From assembly GCA_026982835.1 (NCBI GenBank), contig JALSGI010000716.1, positions 1-11,055 of the forward strand: a stretch of DNA of 11,055 nt, read 5' to 3'. The position numbers and the translations under genes were made by a program. The stretch comes from Planctomycetota bacterium. Its GTDB lineage: Bacteria; Planctomycetota; Planctomycetia; Pirellulales; S012-138. The notes below the pieces were generated by a model. It worked only from the letters and a program-made list of their open reading frames with translations. It did no database searches and was not told where the DNA came from. Shown here in pieces: positions 1-6,151 of this stretch; the stretch's first letter is position 1; each line of letters opens with the position of its first letter.

Positions 1-162
1 GTCCTCGGCCCCTTGGCCGGTGAGTACGACCACGTGATCCAGTTGCTGGGCTTCGGTGAGGCGACGCAGCACCCATTCCAGCACGGGCGTGCCGCCGATC
101 CGGCGGGCGAGGCGGCGATGGTGCGAGCCGCCGGCCTGGACTACCCCCAAGGTCCTCAACAT
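1..162 (-). CDS. Nucleotidyltransferase-like protein, N-terminal fragment (3' end outside window)
   Basis: The first 54 codons of a minus-strand gene that runs off the left edge. The translation begins MLRTLGVVQAGG and continues with an RRLARRIGGTPVLEWVLRRL segment and a VVVLTG strand. This matches the start of the sugar-nucleotide or CMP-sugar nucleotidyltransferase fold (SpsF/KdsB-like): a nucleotide-binding loop near residues 8-20, then the GxPxLxxVlxrl helix. The usual GxG/RxPxK loop is altered: His-His follows AGGS at residues 14-15, and the usual Lys is replaced by Arg. The ATG at 162 has GAGG eight bases upstream, and a stop lies in frame 12 codons upstream, so this start is well supported. 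By family, such enzymes activate sugars for surface polysaccharide or lipid synthesis, but the substrate cannot be read from 54 residues. It lies 231 bp downstream of gspK and is probably a separate unit. Confidence 0.72.
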   Translation of the reverse strand, partial: MLRTLGVVQAGGSHHRRLARRIGGTPVLEWVLRRLTEAQQLDHVVVLTGQGAED

Positions 163-286
163 GGCAATGCCCTCGTGCCAATCCGTGCCAACTTACTGGT
201 TTCCGTTCGGCTCCTGCGGGTGGGAGCCACGGCCAATTGCCACCTTGGAGGAGCAAGTGACGTGCCACCTTCAGGAAAACTCCGGC

Positions 287-323
287 TCGGCACGCCAAGC
301 GCTGGAAGACCCCCAGGTGCCGA
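287..323 (-). terminator. Possible stem-loop after gspK
   Basis: An inverted repeat lies about 70 bp past the gspK stop on the minus strand: TCGGCAC at 287-293 against GTGCCGA at 317-323, seven perfect pairs around a 23-base loop. On the minus strand a short GTTTTCC follows about six bases beyond the stem. The loop is long and the T-run short, so this is a weak terminator candidate. A second, shorter inverted repeat (GGCTCC at 209-214, GGAGCC at 223-228) lies nearer the next gene. Confidence 0.25.
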
Positions 324-393
324 AAGTGTAGCGTTGCCGGGAGCTTAGGGTCAAGGCGAGGCTTTTCCTGGGGTGCGGCTGCAAAAGGAGTGG

Positions 394-2037
394 TCATTGC
401 GTGCCAAGAAGCTGCCGAAGCGGCAATCCCGGCCCCAAGGGGTGCAACGGCCGTACCCACAGCACCCGGGTGCTGCCACTGGAAGCATCCAGCAAGGCTT
501 CCAGACGGACCACGGGTCCTTGAGCATCCACGTGGCCCAGTGCCTGCACCCGAAACGCATCTCCGCCGCAGTTGATATAGGGGGCCAGTTGCCGCATCTG
601 CTCCAGCGTGGCTATCCCCTCCAGGTAAAGCCACGCGACGGTTTCCCGGCCCGGGACGGCGGTGAAGGTCCCCTGGTTCACCCCGGCCGTGGCCTGGGCT
701 GCGAGGATGGGCTCGATGAGTTCCTCGGGCATGCCCGGGATGGCCAGGAGCACTTCGCGAGGGGCTTGCAGGATATTGATCCGGCCGGCCAGGTAGGGCT
801 GATTGCTGGTGGTGAGGGTATCCAGCAGCCGGGGCAAGGTTTCTTGCAGTTGAGCCGGTTCGTCCGGCCAGGGGCTTTCCAGGGTTTGCTGGGAGCCGTT
901 GATCTGGGCGCGGACCTGCACCCCGATCAGGTGGAAGATCGAGGGGATTTGCTGCTGGCCGCCTCGGGACAGATCCAGCCCGCCGCGGCTCTGCCGGGCT
1001 CCTGAGCCGCCGGTGGAGCCGGACCGGACCGGTGCCGATCCCGCACTTGGCCCTCCTTGCCCCCTTGGCGAGGTGCTTCCGGGAGTAGGCCCCGTTGCGC
1101 TTCCTCCCACGGGACCGAAAAGGCGGTAGGCGACGACGAAGCGGGCCACGTCTTCGTCGAACTCCTGGGCCAGTTGGTCGTAGAGGGTGGCCAGGTCGTT
1201 GCTGTTGAGGTTGATCCGCGGCGAGCCGTCCTGGCGGCGATTGCGCTGGCGGCTCCACAGGGTCAAGTAGGCAGCCAGCCCGCGCTGAAGCACCCCGTCG
1301 GCGTTGTCCTCCGGCGGGGTGTCCGAGCCGTCGTTTTCGTTGAGGTCCAGCAAGCCGTTGCGGTTGGTATCCTCGCCGTAGAGCAGGGCCGGGGTCATTC
1401 CGCGCACCAGCAGCAGCTCATCCAGCGACTGGAGCCGCTGGTTGCGAGCCGCGTAAGGCGGGGAGAGCGAGCCGTAGTATTCGTCTTCGGCCCCGTTGGG
1501 ACGCGGCTCGGAGTCCTCATCCAGCCAATCCAGGATGGCGTCGGCCAGCTCGACGGTCAACCCGGGCAGTTGCATCAGCACTTGCTGTTGTTCCTCGGGG
1601 TCCAGTTGCCAGTCATAGACCAGGGCGTTGAGGTCCAGCCGGGCCGATTCGTCCACCAGGCCGTAGCGCACCCCGCCGGAGCCGTCTTCGGCCCACCAGG
1701 GGGCAAACACGGTAAAGTATCCCTGGCCGCGACCGGAGCCGCTGGGAGTGACCACCACGGCCTGGAACAGCTCGGGGTTGTGGAACAGGTCCAGGGGGGC
1801 GTCGGGATCGTCGAAGCGGTGGTCCAGCCAGGTGGCCGTCCAGTCCAGGGCCGAGTAGGCGCAGGCCCGCGCCCGAGCCCAACGCGCAGCCCCCGCCGTG
1901 GCCTTCTCCCCGGTGAGCATCGAGCCGGTGAAGCGATACACGCCCAGGGTGAGCATGGCCACCACGATCAGCACCACCACCAGCACGGTGCCGCGGCGCG
2001 AGGAAGCGGTACGGGGCGGGAAAGCGGAAGGCCTCAT
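394..2037 (-). CDS. gspK: Type II secretion system minor pseudopilin GspK
   Basis: A protein of 547 aa, long for GspK (usually about 300-400 aa). The N-terminus has a short basic leader ending RRG16, then a hydrophobic helix (residues 17-36). Residue +5 after the predicted prepilin cleavage is Val, not Glu, which is the hallmark of GspK. The GspK core follows: the YGLVDESARLDLN strand (125-137), a helix-hairpin-helix-like block with LPGLTVELADAILDWLDED (157-175), and SLDELLLVRGM (204-214). An EF-hand-like loop lies at residues 223-234. Residues 309-362 are a Gly/Ser/Pro-rich linker, and a second HhH-like block (NILQAPREVLLAIPGM) lies near 421-436. By family role GspK caps the pseudopilus in the periplasm with GspI and GspJ. 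The ATG at 2037 overlaps the gspJ stop in ATGA and has AGGAG seven bases upstream. An in-frame extension back to 2229 lies inside gspJ and is rejected. Confidence 0.88.
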   Translation of the reverse strand: MRPSAFPPRTASSRRGTVLVVVLIVVAMLTLGVYRFTGSMLTGEKATAGAARWARARACAYSALDWTATWLDHRFDDPDAPLDLFHNPELFQAVVVTPSGSGRGQGYFTVFAPWWAEDGSGGVRYGLVDESARLDLNALVYDWQLDPEEQQQVLMQLPGLTVELADAILDWLDEDSEPRPNGAEDEYYGSLSPPYAARNQRLQSLDELLLVRGMTPALLYGEDTNRNGLLDLNENDGSDTPPEDNADGVLQRGLAAYLTLWSRQRNRRQDGSPRINLNSNDLATLYDQLAQEFDEDVARFVVAYRLFGPVGGSATGPTPGSTSPRGQGGPSAGSAPVRSGSTGGSGARQSRGGLDLSRGGQQQIPSIFHLIGVQVRAQINGSQQTLESPWPDEPAQLQETLPRLLDTLTTSNQPYLAGRINILQAPREVLLAIPGMPEELIEPILAAQATAGVNQGTFTAVPGRETVAWLYLEGIATLEQMRQLAPYINCGGDAFRVQALGHVDAQGPVVRLEALLDASSGSTRVLWVRPLHPLGPGLPLRQLLGTQ

Positions 2038-2942
2038 GGCATCGCTCCTGCTTCGGAAGGAGGAGCCGAAACGGCCCCGGGCAGAAAGACCACCAGGCGC
2101 GCGGTTTCTTCGGCTTGCTGGGTTGTGGTGGCTTCCCTGGGGGCAGTGCCTTGCGGCAGCAGACTCAGGGTGATCTCCACGGCCAGGGGGAGCGTGCCTT
2201 CGGCCGTGGAGTCCCAACTCTGGACCCACTGCGTGCCGTCGAAGTAGCGAAACTGCACGCTGGTCACTTCCGGGGCGAGCACCTGGGCGGCCGCGGCCAG
2301 CTGGTCCAGGTCTTGTTGCTCCAAGGCCAGTTGGCCCTGGAGCAGTGGCAGTTCCCAGCGGGCCAACCCTGTGGCAGGGGAGTCGGTTCCTTGGGCCTGG
2401 CCCGCCTGTTGGGCTACCAGGGCGGCAAGCTCATCTCCCTCGGTGCCGGCCAGCAGGTAGCCCACCAGCCGCAGGTCCCCAAGCAACGGGGATTGCTCCT
2501 CGCTGGCCGTGTCGGCCATCAGCACCAACTCCTGGGGGGATTTGCGCACCACCAGCACCAGCGAACGATCATCGCCCACCAGGCCCCAGATTGTCTCCTC
2601 GGAGGCAAGCAGTTCCGGGGATGCTCCGTCGGCGGACGTTTCGCTGGGCTGGGCCGCGGAGGCGGCAGTCTCGGACTGCTCTTCGGGCAGCAGCACGCTT
2701 TGCAGGTCCTGCCGCAACAGCCGGTCCAGCGTAAGCAACAGCCGTTGGCGCTGAAGTTCCTCCCGGCCCAGCGTGGCCAGATGCCCGTAAAACCGCACGG
2801 CCGAAAGCACGCTACCCAACAGCACGGCCAGCAGCGCCAGAGCCAGCAGCACCTCCAGCAGCGTGAACCCTCTGCCGGGGCAGGAAGTGCTGCCCGGGGG
2901 ACGGAGGGCCGGGGCGGATTTGGTCGGGCACCGGGACATCAT
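2034..2942 (-). CDS. gspJ: Type II secretion system minor pseudopilin GspJ
   Basis: A protein of 302 aa. The class III prepilin signal is clear: a 25-residue basic leader ending in RG, cleavage after G25, Phe at +1 and Glu at +5 (E30), then a hydrophobic stretch to about residue 49. A helical region with EELQRQRLLLTLDRLLRQDLQ (61-81) follows. Near the C-terminus is the GspJ signature F231-x-Y233, W239, W243, then LP (251-252) and a V-E-I-T-L strand. The protein is about 100 aa longer than typical GspJ. The extra length lies mainly in a Ser/Ala/Glu-rich insert around 85-115 and a Gln-rich stretch around 176-220. GspJ forms the tip complex with GspI and GspK. Start: two consecutive ATG codons at 2942 and 2939; the first overlaps the gspI stop as ATGA and the second as TGATG. 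No clear Shine-Dalgarno is visible, so translation is probably coupled. Confidence 0.85.
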   Translation of the reverse strand: MMSRCPTKSAPALRPPGSTSCPGRGFTLLEVLLALALLAVLLGSVLSAVRFYGHLATLGREELQRQRLLLTLDRLLRQDLQSVLLPEEQSETAASAAQPSETSADGASPELLASEETIWGLVGDDRSLVLVVRKSPQELVLMADTASEEQSPLLGDLRLVGYLLAGTEGDELAALVAQQAGQAQGTDSPATGLARWELPLLQGQLALEQQDLDQLAAAAQVLAPEVTSVQFRYFDGTQWVQSWDSTAEGTLPLAVEITLSLLPQGTAPREATTTQQAEETARLVVFLPGAVSAPPSEAGAMP

Positions 2943-3397
2943 GGACCAAGGGAAGAGGAGTCTTGCAGGAACCCCTCCGCCGATTCCGCACCGGCGGAGT
3001 CTACCTGCCGCAGGTAGCGGCGCAGGGAAAAAGTGGCATCGGGCAGTCCGTTCTGGTTCAGGTGGGCCACGGTTACTTCCAGCAGCACCAGTTCGTCGAA
3101 GTCCGTCGGCTCTAACGCCAAACTCCAGACCCAGCTTGGATCGCTTTCGTCCAGCGGGGCCTGGTCCACCGCCTCCAGCGGCTCCACTCCGGCCAGCACT
3201 TCGTCCAGCTTGCTTTGGCACAGGCGGACGGCCTGGGCCTGGAGCGTGGCTTGCCGGGCCGCACGCGTGCCGGTGGCAAACCAACTGCCCAGCACGCTCA
3301 AGGCCACCAGCAAGATGGCCAAGGCCAGCACCATCTCCAGCAAGGTGAGCCCTTGCCGGGGATGGGCCGTTCGGGCGGTGGAAGCAGGGCGTTTCAT
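2939..3397 (-). CDS. gspI: Type II secretion system minor pseudopilin GspI
   Basis: A protein of 152 aa, close to the usual GspI length. The leader ends PRQG16; cleavage there gives Leu at +1 and Glu at +5 (E21), followed by the hydrophobic helix to about residue 38. The region AQAVRLCQSKLDEVLAG (residues 54-70) matches the GspI helix, where an A-x-x-L/C-x-x-K-L-x-E pattern is usual. A Trp pair (89, 91) and an LLEVTV strand (105-110) follow, as in the family's small C-terminal sheet. GspI nucleates the quasi-helical tip with GspJ and GspK. The ATG at 3397 overlaps the gspH stop as ATGA, and the gspI stop overlaps the gspJ start in the same way. No strong ribosome-binding site lies upstream, which again points to coupling. 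The name rests on size, order and motifs, not on a search. Confidence 0.82.
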   Translation of the reverse strand: MKRPASTARTAHPRQGLTLLEMVLALAILLVALSVLGSWFATGTRAARQATLQAQAVRLCQSKLDEVLAGVEPLEAVDQAPLDESDPSWVWSLALEPTDFDELVLLEVTVAHLNQNGLPDATFSLRRYLRQVDSAGAESAEGFLQDSSSLGP

Positions 3398-3978
3398 CGG
3401 GCTGCTTGCATTTGCAGGGATTCTTGGGTCACGGTGCCGGTCAGCCCGCGCAGGTGGAGACGGATCATCTGTCCCTGCTGGTCGGCCACCTCCAGCGTGG
3501 CGTCCTGGCAGGTGCCATCGGGCAGGAAGAGGGCCAGAACAGACCAGGGAGCCGAGGCGTCCTCGGCCGCGGCGGCCAGCTGCTGTTGGTGCCAGTTGGA
3601 AAGCTGAAACGAGCTTTGTTCCTGCTGCTGGAAAGCCTGGAAGGAAAGCCCCTGGGGCAAGGTGGCTGCCTGGGTGCCCGCGGCGGCAGCACCTTCTTCC
3701 GGGGGAAGCAGCGGCACCAGGCCGTAGCCGCGTCCGCCGGGCTGATAGCAGAACAGCACGGCCGAGCCGGATTCCACCGCGTCCAAGCGGGCCTGGGCCA
3801 GCAGCAACTCCACCTCGGCGGCTGCTTGTTCCAGGCGGTGCTGGGAGGAAAACTGCTGGGCACCGGTGACCACCAGCCCGGCCACCGCAAGCATTACGGC
3901 CAGCACCAGCAGCAGCTCCAGCTGCGTGAAACCGCCGCGGAAAGCGGTGTTTGCCGACAAGGTGAAAGTCGGACGCAT
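3394..3978 (-). CDS. gspH: Type II secretion system minor pseudopilin GspH-like
   Basis: A protein of 194 aa and the first gene of the pseudopilin cluster. A short leader ends in RGG16; cleavage gives Phe at +1 and Glu at +5 (E21), followed by a hydrophobic helix to about residue 37. The segment with LEQAAAEVELLLAQARLDAVESG is the amphipathic helix that GspH/FimT proteins carry after the membrane segment. The remainder should be a beta domain with a Gln-rich middle. Gene order supports GspH, although a GspG-like or FimT-like protein is possible. The major pseudopilin gspG and the ATPase gspE are not in this window. I chose the ATG at 3978 because it gives a normal 16-residue leader. An ATG at 4032 would add 18 residues and has no better ribosome-binding site. 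No convincing promoter was found upstream. Confidence 0.75.
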   Translation of the reverse strand: MRPTFTLSANTAFRGGFTQLELLLVLAVMLAVAGLVVTGAQQFSSQHRLEQAAAEVELLLAQARLDAVESGSAVLFCYQPGGRGYGLVPLLPPEEGAAAAGTQAATLPQGLSFQAFQQQEQSSFQLSNWHQQQLAAAAEDASAPWSVLALFLPDGTCQDATLEVADQQGQMIRLHLRGLTGTVTQESLQMQAAR

Positions 3979-4121
3979 GGGACTGACCCGGTGTAAAAAT
4001 CGGCGTCTCTCCCAGCACCAAGCAACAACCACGGCAAAAGCTCCTGGTTCCCCCTATGGGATTAAACCCCGGGGCGGAGGCCGGGTTGCTCGCCTCGGCC
4101 TGTGACTCCATTTTATTTACT

Positions 4122-4162
4122 GCTTTTGCGCCCTGGGATAGCCCCGGCCACCAGGGAAAAGC
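4122..4162. repeat. Interrupted long inverted repeat
   Basis: GCTTTT at 4122-4127 pairs with AAAAGC at 4157-4162, and CCCTGG at 4131-4136 pairs with CCAGGG at 4151-4156. The two stems stack, with a three-base GCG bulge on the left side and a 14-base loop. It lies about 145 bp upstream of gspH and could fold in RNA from either strand. Its function is unknown. Confidence 0.45.
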
Positions 4163-4284
4163 ACCTCTGGCCCGACGTACTTGTTTAGTCGCTCGCAGAT
4201 GGCTTGGTTTGACGTTTTCCGCACCGGACGGGAATCGGCTTGCGCTGTGCGCCGTTGCGCCGGAGTTTCCGCTCCAGAGGACTT

Positions 4285-4305
4285 GGGTCGTGGGTCTTGG
4301 GTCTT
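4285..4305 (+). repeat. Short heptamer tandem repeat
   Basis: Three consecutive seven-base units: GGGTCGT, GGGTCTT, GGGTCTT, followed by a partial fourth (GGG). It lies just left of the first hairpin pair in the gene-free region. Such a short array may vary in copy number by slippage, but it is not inside a gene I can support. Confidence 0.5.
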
Positions 4306-4310
4306 GGGAG

Positions 4311-4324
4311 GGTGCTTCCGCACC
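4311..4324 (-). repeat. Short hairpin, possible degenerate partner of the 4357 element
   Basis: GGTGC (4311-4315) and GCACC (4320-4324) pair around a TTCC loop. The sequence to its right, AGTGCGAG, faces the GCGAG box of the next hairpin across about 30 bases. It may therefore be an eroded left half of a head-to-head pair. Only five base pairs support it. Confidence 0.35.
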
Positions 4325-4356
4325 AGTGCGAGAACAAGCGTCGATTATTGCAACCG

Positions 4357-4381
4357 GCGAGCCGGGAGCGTCAGCTCCCGG
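4357..4381 (+). repeat. REP-like hairpin, copy A
   Basis: A GCGAG box (4357-4361) is followed by arm CCGGGAGC (4362-4369), loop GTCA, and arm GCTCCCGG (4374-4381), eight perfect pairs. An outer CAACCGG (4351-4357) could instead pair with CCGGTTG at the right edge. The flank to the left, ACAAGCGT and GATTATTGCAACC, resembles the flank of copy F at 6257. This is one of the best-preserved members of the family. Confidence 0.75.
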
Positions 4382-4421
4382 TTGCGGAAACAAACCGACG
4401 TTCGCGCCGTTTTGCGAAAAA

Positions 4422-4446
4422 CCGCGTGCTGACGCACGCGGCTCGC
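4422..4446 (-). repeat. REP-like hairpin, copy C
   Basis: Read on the minus strand: a GCGAG box, arm CCGCGTGC, loop GTCA, arm GCACGCGG. The loop is identical to copy A, but both arms differ and still pair perfectly over eight bases. It stands head-to-head with copy B, the two GCGAGCC boxes being 24 bases apart. Confidence 0.72.
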
Positions 4447-4470
4447 CTGGGCACAAATGCGCATCACCGG

Positions 4471-4495
4471 GCGAGCCGGGAGCGTCGGATCCCGG
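4471..4495 (+). repeat. REP-like hairpin, copy B (imperfect)
   Basis: A GCGAG box is followed by the same left arm as copy A (CCGGGAGC). The right side reads GGATCCCGG in place of GCTCCCGG, leaving six outer pairs (CCGGGA with TCCCGG) and a loosened loop. It looks like a copy-A element with damage or a junction at the inner right arm. It forms an inverted pair with copy C. Confidence 0.6.
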
Positions 4496-4554
4496 AGGAC
4501 GGCAGGGCCGCCGGGATCCAGTGGTTTTCGCTTCGACCACCGGCTACTGGACTG

Positions 4555-4571
4555 GCAAGCCTTCGGCTTGC
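4555..4571 (+). repeat. Perfect 7-bp hairpin followed by TTTT
   Basis: GCAAGCC (4555-4561) and GGCTTGC (4565-4571) pair around a TTC loop, and four T follow at 4572-4575. On the plus strand it looks like an intrinsic terminator, but no plus-strand gene lies upstream. It may be another repeat type, or it may shield the downstream gene from read-through. It lies about 75 bp before the candidate promoter of the DUF6174-like gene. Confidence 0.45.
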
Positions 4572-4645
4572 TTTTAATCTGGTAACGTTCCCCTTGAGCT
4601 TGCACGCGAAACACGTATGGCACGGCTTCGTTGCCGAAGTTTGGG

Positions 4646-4654
4646 TGCTATGAT
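4646..4654 (+). promoter_or_regulatory. Candidate extended -10 promoter for the DUF6174-like gene
   Basis: TGC followed by TATGAT (4649-4654) fits an extended -10 element. No good -35 lies 16-18 bases upstream; TTGCCG at 4631 is too close, with a 12-base spacer. Transcription would begin near 4661, giving a leader of about 46 bases before the ATG at 4707. Confidence 0.45.
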
Positions 4655-4706
4655 GAGGGCACGGCGTTTTGTCCTGGTTCCCCAGTAGCAGGGTGGTTGC
4701 AATCCG

Positions 4707-5276
4707 ATGCGTGACCAACCGCACGTCGAGAGTCGCCCGCCCCGCCGCCCGGTCCGGCTGAGCACGCTGGTGGTCTATGCCGTGCTGGGAGCGGTGTTGG
4801 GCAGCGTGTTGAGCGGCGTGGTGTGGGTGCTGGCCACGCGCAATCCGCTGCCGGAACTCACCCCCTCCCAGTTGGAACAGGCCCGGCGGCGCTGGCAACA
4901 GCACGGCCCGGCCAGTTACCAAATGACCATTTCCCTGGAACCCCCACCCGGCGGAAACACCCCGGAAAGCGGCCGTCGCATTCGGGTGCGGGTTACGGGC
5001 CACCAGGCGGTGTCCGTCACGCAGCATCCCGGCGGGGAGCTGCCGCGGCGCAGCTGGGACTATTGGACCGTGCCCGGGCTGTTCGACGTGCTGCAACGGG
5101 AGCTGGAGAACCGGCAGCATCCGCAGCGGGCTTTCGGCGTCTCCGACCCGCGGATGGTCGTGCTCCGCTGCCGCTTCGACCCGCAATATGGCTATCCCCG
5201 GCAATACCAGCGCGTGGTGCGCGGCCGGGGCTTGCAAAGCCGCTGGGAAGTGGTGGAGTTTCGGCCCCGGCCGTAG
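4707..5276 (+). CDS. Membrane-anchored DUF6174-like protein
   Basis: A protein of 189 aa. A basic N-terminus (residues 1-18) leads into one hydrophobic helix (about 19-42), giving a single-pass anchor with the C-terminal part outside the cytoplasm. The soluble part follows the DUF6174 pattern as I know it: W63 with HGPASYQMTI, a strand pair RIRVRVTG-xx-AVSVT (91-105), TVPGLFDVLQREL (121-132), the strand VVLRCRFDPQYGYP (151-164), and a closing strand ending WEVVEF. The function of this family is unknown. The assignment is by pattern memory and should be treated as likely, not proven. The start at 4707 is the first ATG of the frame; the upstream AGGGTGG is rather far (about 14 bases), so initiation is weakly supported. 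The gene lies 130 bp before adk on the same strand but has its own candidate promoter. Confidence 0.75.
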   Translation: MRDQPHVESRPPRRPVRLSTLVVYAVLGAVLGSVLSGVVWVLATRNPLPELTPSQLEQARRRWQQHGPASYQMTISLEPPPGGNTPESGRRIRVRVTGHQAVSVTQHPGGELPRRSWDYWTVPGLFDVLQRELENRQHPQRAFGVSDPRMVVLRCRFDPQYGYPRQYQRVVRGRGLQSRWEVVEFRPRP

Positions 5277-5313
5277 GCTTTTGCTCGGCCGGGGCACAAG
5301 ATGTGCTATGTTT

Positions 5314-5332
5314 GCCGGGGGCTCGACCCGGC
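5314..5332 (+). terminator. Possible hairpin between the DUF6174-like gene and adk
   Basis: GCCGGG (5314-5319) and CCCGGC (5327-5332) pair around a seven-base loop, about 38 bp past the stop of the DUF6174-like gene. The following bases are GGTTTGGCTTTG, which is not a clean T-tract. It may attenuate read-through into adk, but this is weak. Confidence 0.28.
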
Positions 5333-5351
5333 CGGTTTGGCTTTGCCGTGG

Positions 5352-5380
5352 TTGAACCTCCTGCCCCGGTGCGCTATGGT
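5352..5380 (+). promoter_or_regulatory. Sigma-70-type promoter of adk
   Basis: TTGAAC (5352-5357) and TATGGT (5375-5380) are separated by exactly 17 bases. Transcription would begin near 5387, only about seven bases before the AGGAG at 5394-5398. This gives a very short leader and argues that the ATG at 5407 is the real start of adk. Confidence 0.6.
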
Positions 5381-5406
5381 AATGCGTTGACTTAGGAGCA
5401 AGAGCG

Positions 5407-6111
5407 ATGGGCCACGGTCGAGCCGGTTCAGCCGTTCTGGATCACCAAGGGCGCTTGCAAGGCGAGGGAGCAGTGGTGCGTCTGATCCTGTTAGGTCCCC
5501 CGGGGGCGGGCAAGGGAACCCAAGCCGCGCGGATCGCCAAGCGGTGGCCCATCCCGCACGTCTCCACCGGCGAAATGTTCCGCCAGGCCGTGAACGACCA
5601 CACGCCTTTGGGCCAGCAGGTGCGGCAGTACATGGAAAACGGCCAGCTGGTGCCCGATGAGCTGGTGATCCAGATGGTCCGCCGCCGCCTGCAACAGCCC
5701 GACGCCCAGCAGGGATTTCTGCTGGACGGCTTCCCTCGCACCCGGCCGCAAGCCGAGGCGCTGGACAAGCTGCTGGAGGAAATGCACCAGCAACTGGACG
5801 CCGTGTTGCTGCTGCAAGTGCCCGATGAACTGATCCTGGAACGGATCACCGGCCGCCGGGTGGACCCGCAAACCGGCGTCATCTACCACCTGAAGTACAA
5901 CCCACCGCCGCCGGAGGCGATCCCCCGGCTGGTGCAACGCCACGACGACACCGAAGAAACCTGCCGCAAGCGGTTGCTGAAGTACCATCGGGAAACCGAG
6001 GCCGTCATCCCCTACTACGAGCAACGGGGGTTGCTGCGCCGCATCGACGGTGCGCGCGATCCGGACGAAGTGACCCGGCAGATCTTCCAGACCCTGGGCG
6101 TACGGGATTGA
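5407..6111 (+). CDS. adk: Adenylate kinase
   Basis: A protein of 234 aa that catalyses ATP + AMP to 2 ADP in the cytoplasm. The P-loop GPPGAGKGTQ lies at residues 30-39. The AMP-binding region contains STGEMFR (53-59), and FLLDGFPRTRPQAE (104-117) carries the conserved DGFPR motif. The LID follows at ITGRRVDPQTGVIYHLKYNPPP (147-168) with LVQRHDDTEETCRKRL (175-190). The LID lacks the four-cysteine zinc knuckle and is of the non-zinc type. Start choice: the ATG at 5407 has AGGAG eight bases upstream. It gives about 23 extra residues before VRLILLG, where most family members begin. GTG codons at 5473 and 5476, with GGGAG close upstream, are the alternative. The gene is not embedded in a ribosomal-protein or secY operon here. 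Confidence 0.96.
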   Translation: MGHGRAGSAVLDHQGRLQGEGAVVRLILLGPPGAGKGTQAARIAKRWPIPHVSTGEMFRQAVNDHTPLGQQVRQYMENGQLVPDELVIQMVRRRLQQPDAQQGFLLDGFPRTRPQAEALDKLLEEMHQQLDAVLLLQVPDELILERITGRRVDPQTGVIYHLKYNPPPPEAIPRLVQRHDDTEETCRKRLLKYHRETEAVIPYYEQRGLLRRIDGARDPDEVTRQIFQTLGVRD

Positions 6112-6151
6112 GCAGGGCCGGCTGGCCAAATGCCCCTGGTTTTTCTCTCCT

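Larger units (their letters stand above)
3979..4706. other. Gene-free region of about 730 bp, rich in hairpins
   Basis: This stretch separates the divergent gspH and DUF6174-like genes. Open frames cross it on both strands, but their translations are low-complexity readings of the repeats (for example EPGASAPG), with no ribosome-binding site or recognisable domain. It holds an interrupted inverted repeat at 4122-4162, a heptamer tandem repeat at 4285-4305, the hairpins listed separately between 4311 and 4571, and an extended -10 promoter near 4646. No RNA gene was recognised. Confidence 0.7.

Noticed and set aside
1057..2247. Plus-strand open frame of 396 codons opposite gspK
   Set aside because: It lies antisense to a well-supported GspK with clear motifs. 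Val/Gly/Gln-rich composition is what the complement of a GC-rich gene gives.
2939..4540. Extension of the gspI frame upstream to 4540
   Set aside because: The extra 380 residues overlap gspH in another frame and then run through repeats. The prepilin leader fixes the start at 3397.
4311..4571. Regularly spaced short repeats considered as a CRISPR array
   Set aside because: The units are hairpins in alternating orientation with variable arms and unequal spacing, not direct repeats with uniform spacers, and no cas gene is present.
4056..4577. Plus-strand open frame of 173 codons in the gene-free region
   Set aside because: Its translation (EPGASAPG-type segments) is a reading of the hairpin repeats, it lacks a ribosome-binding site, and frames of similar length run the other way.
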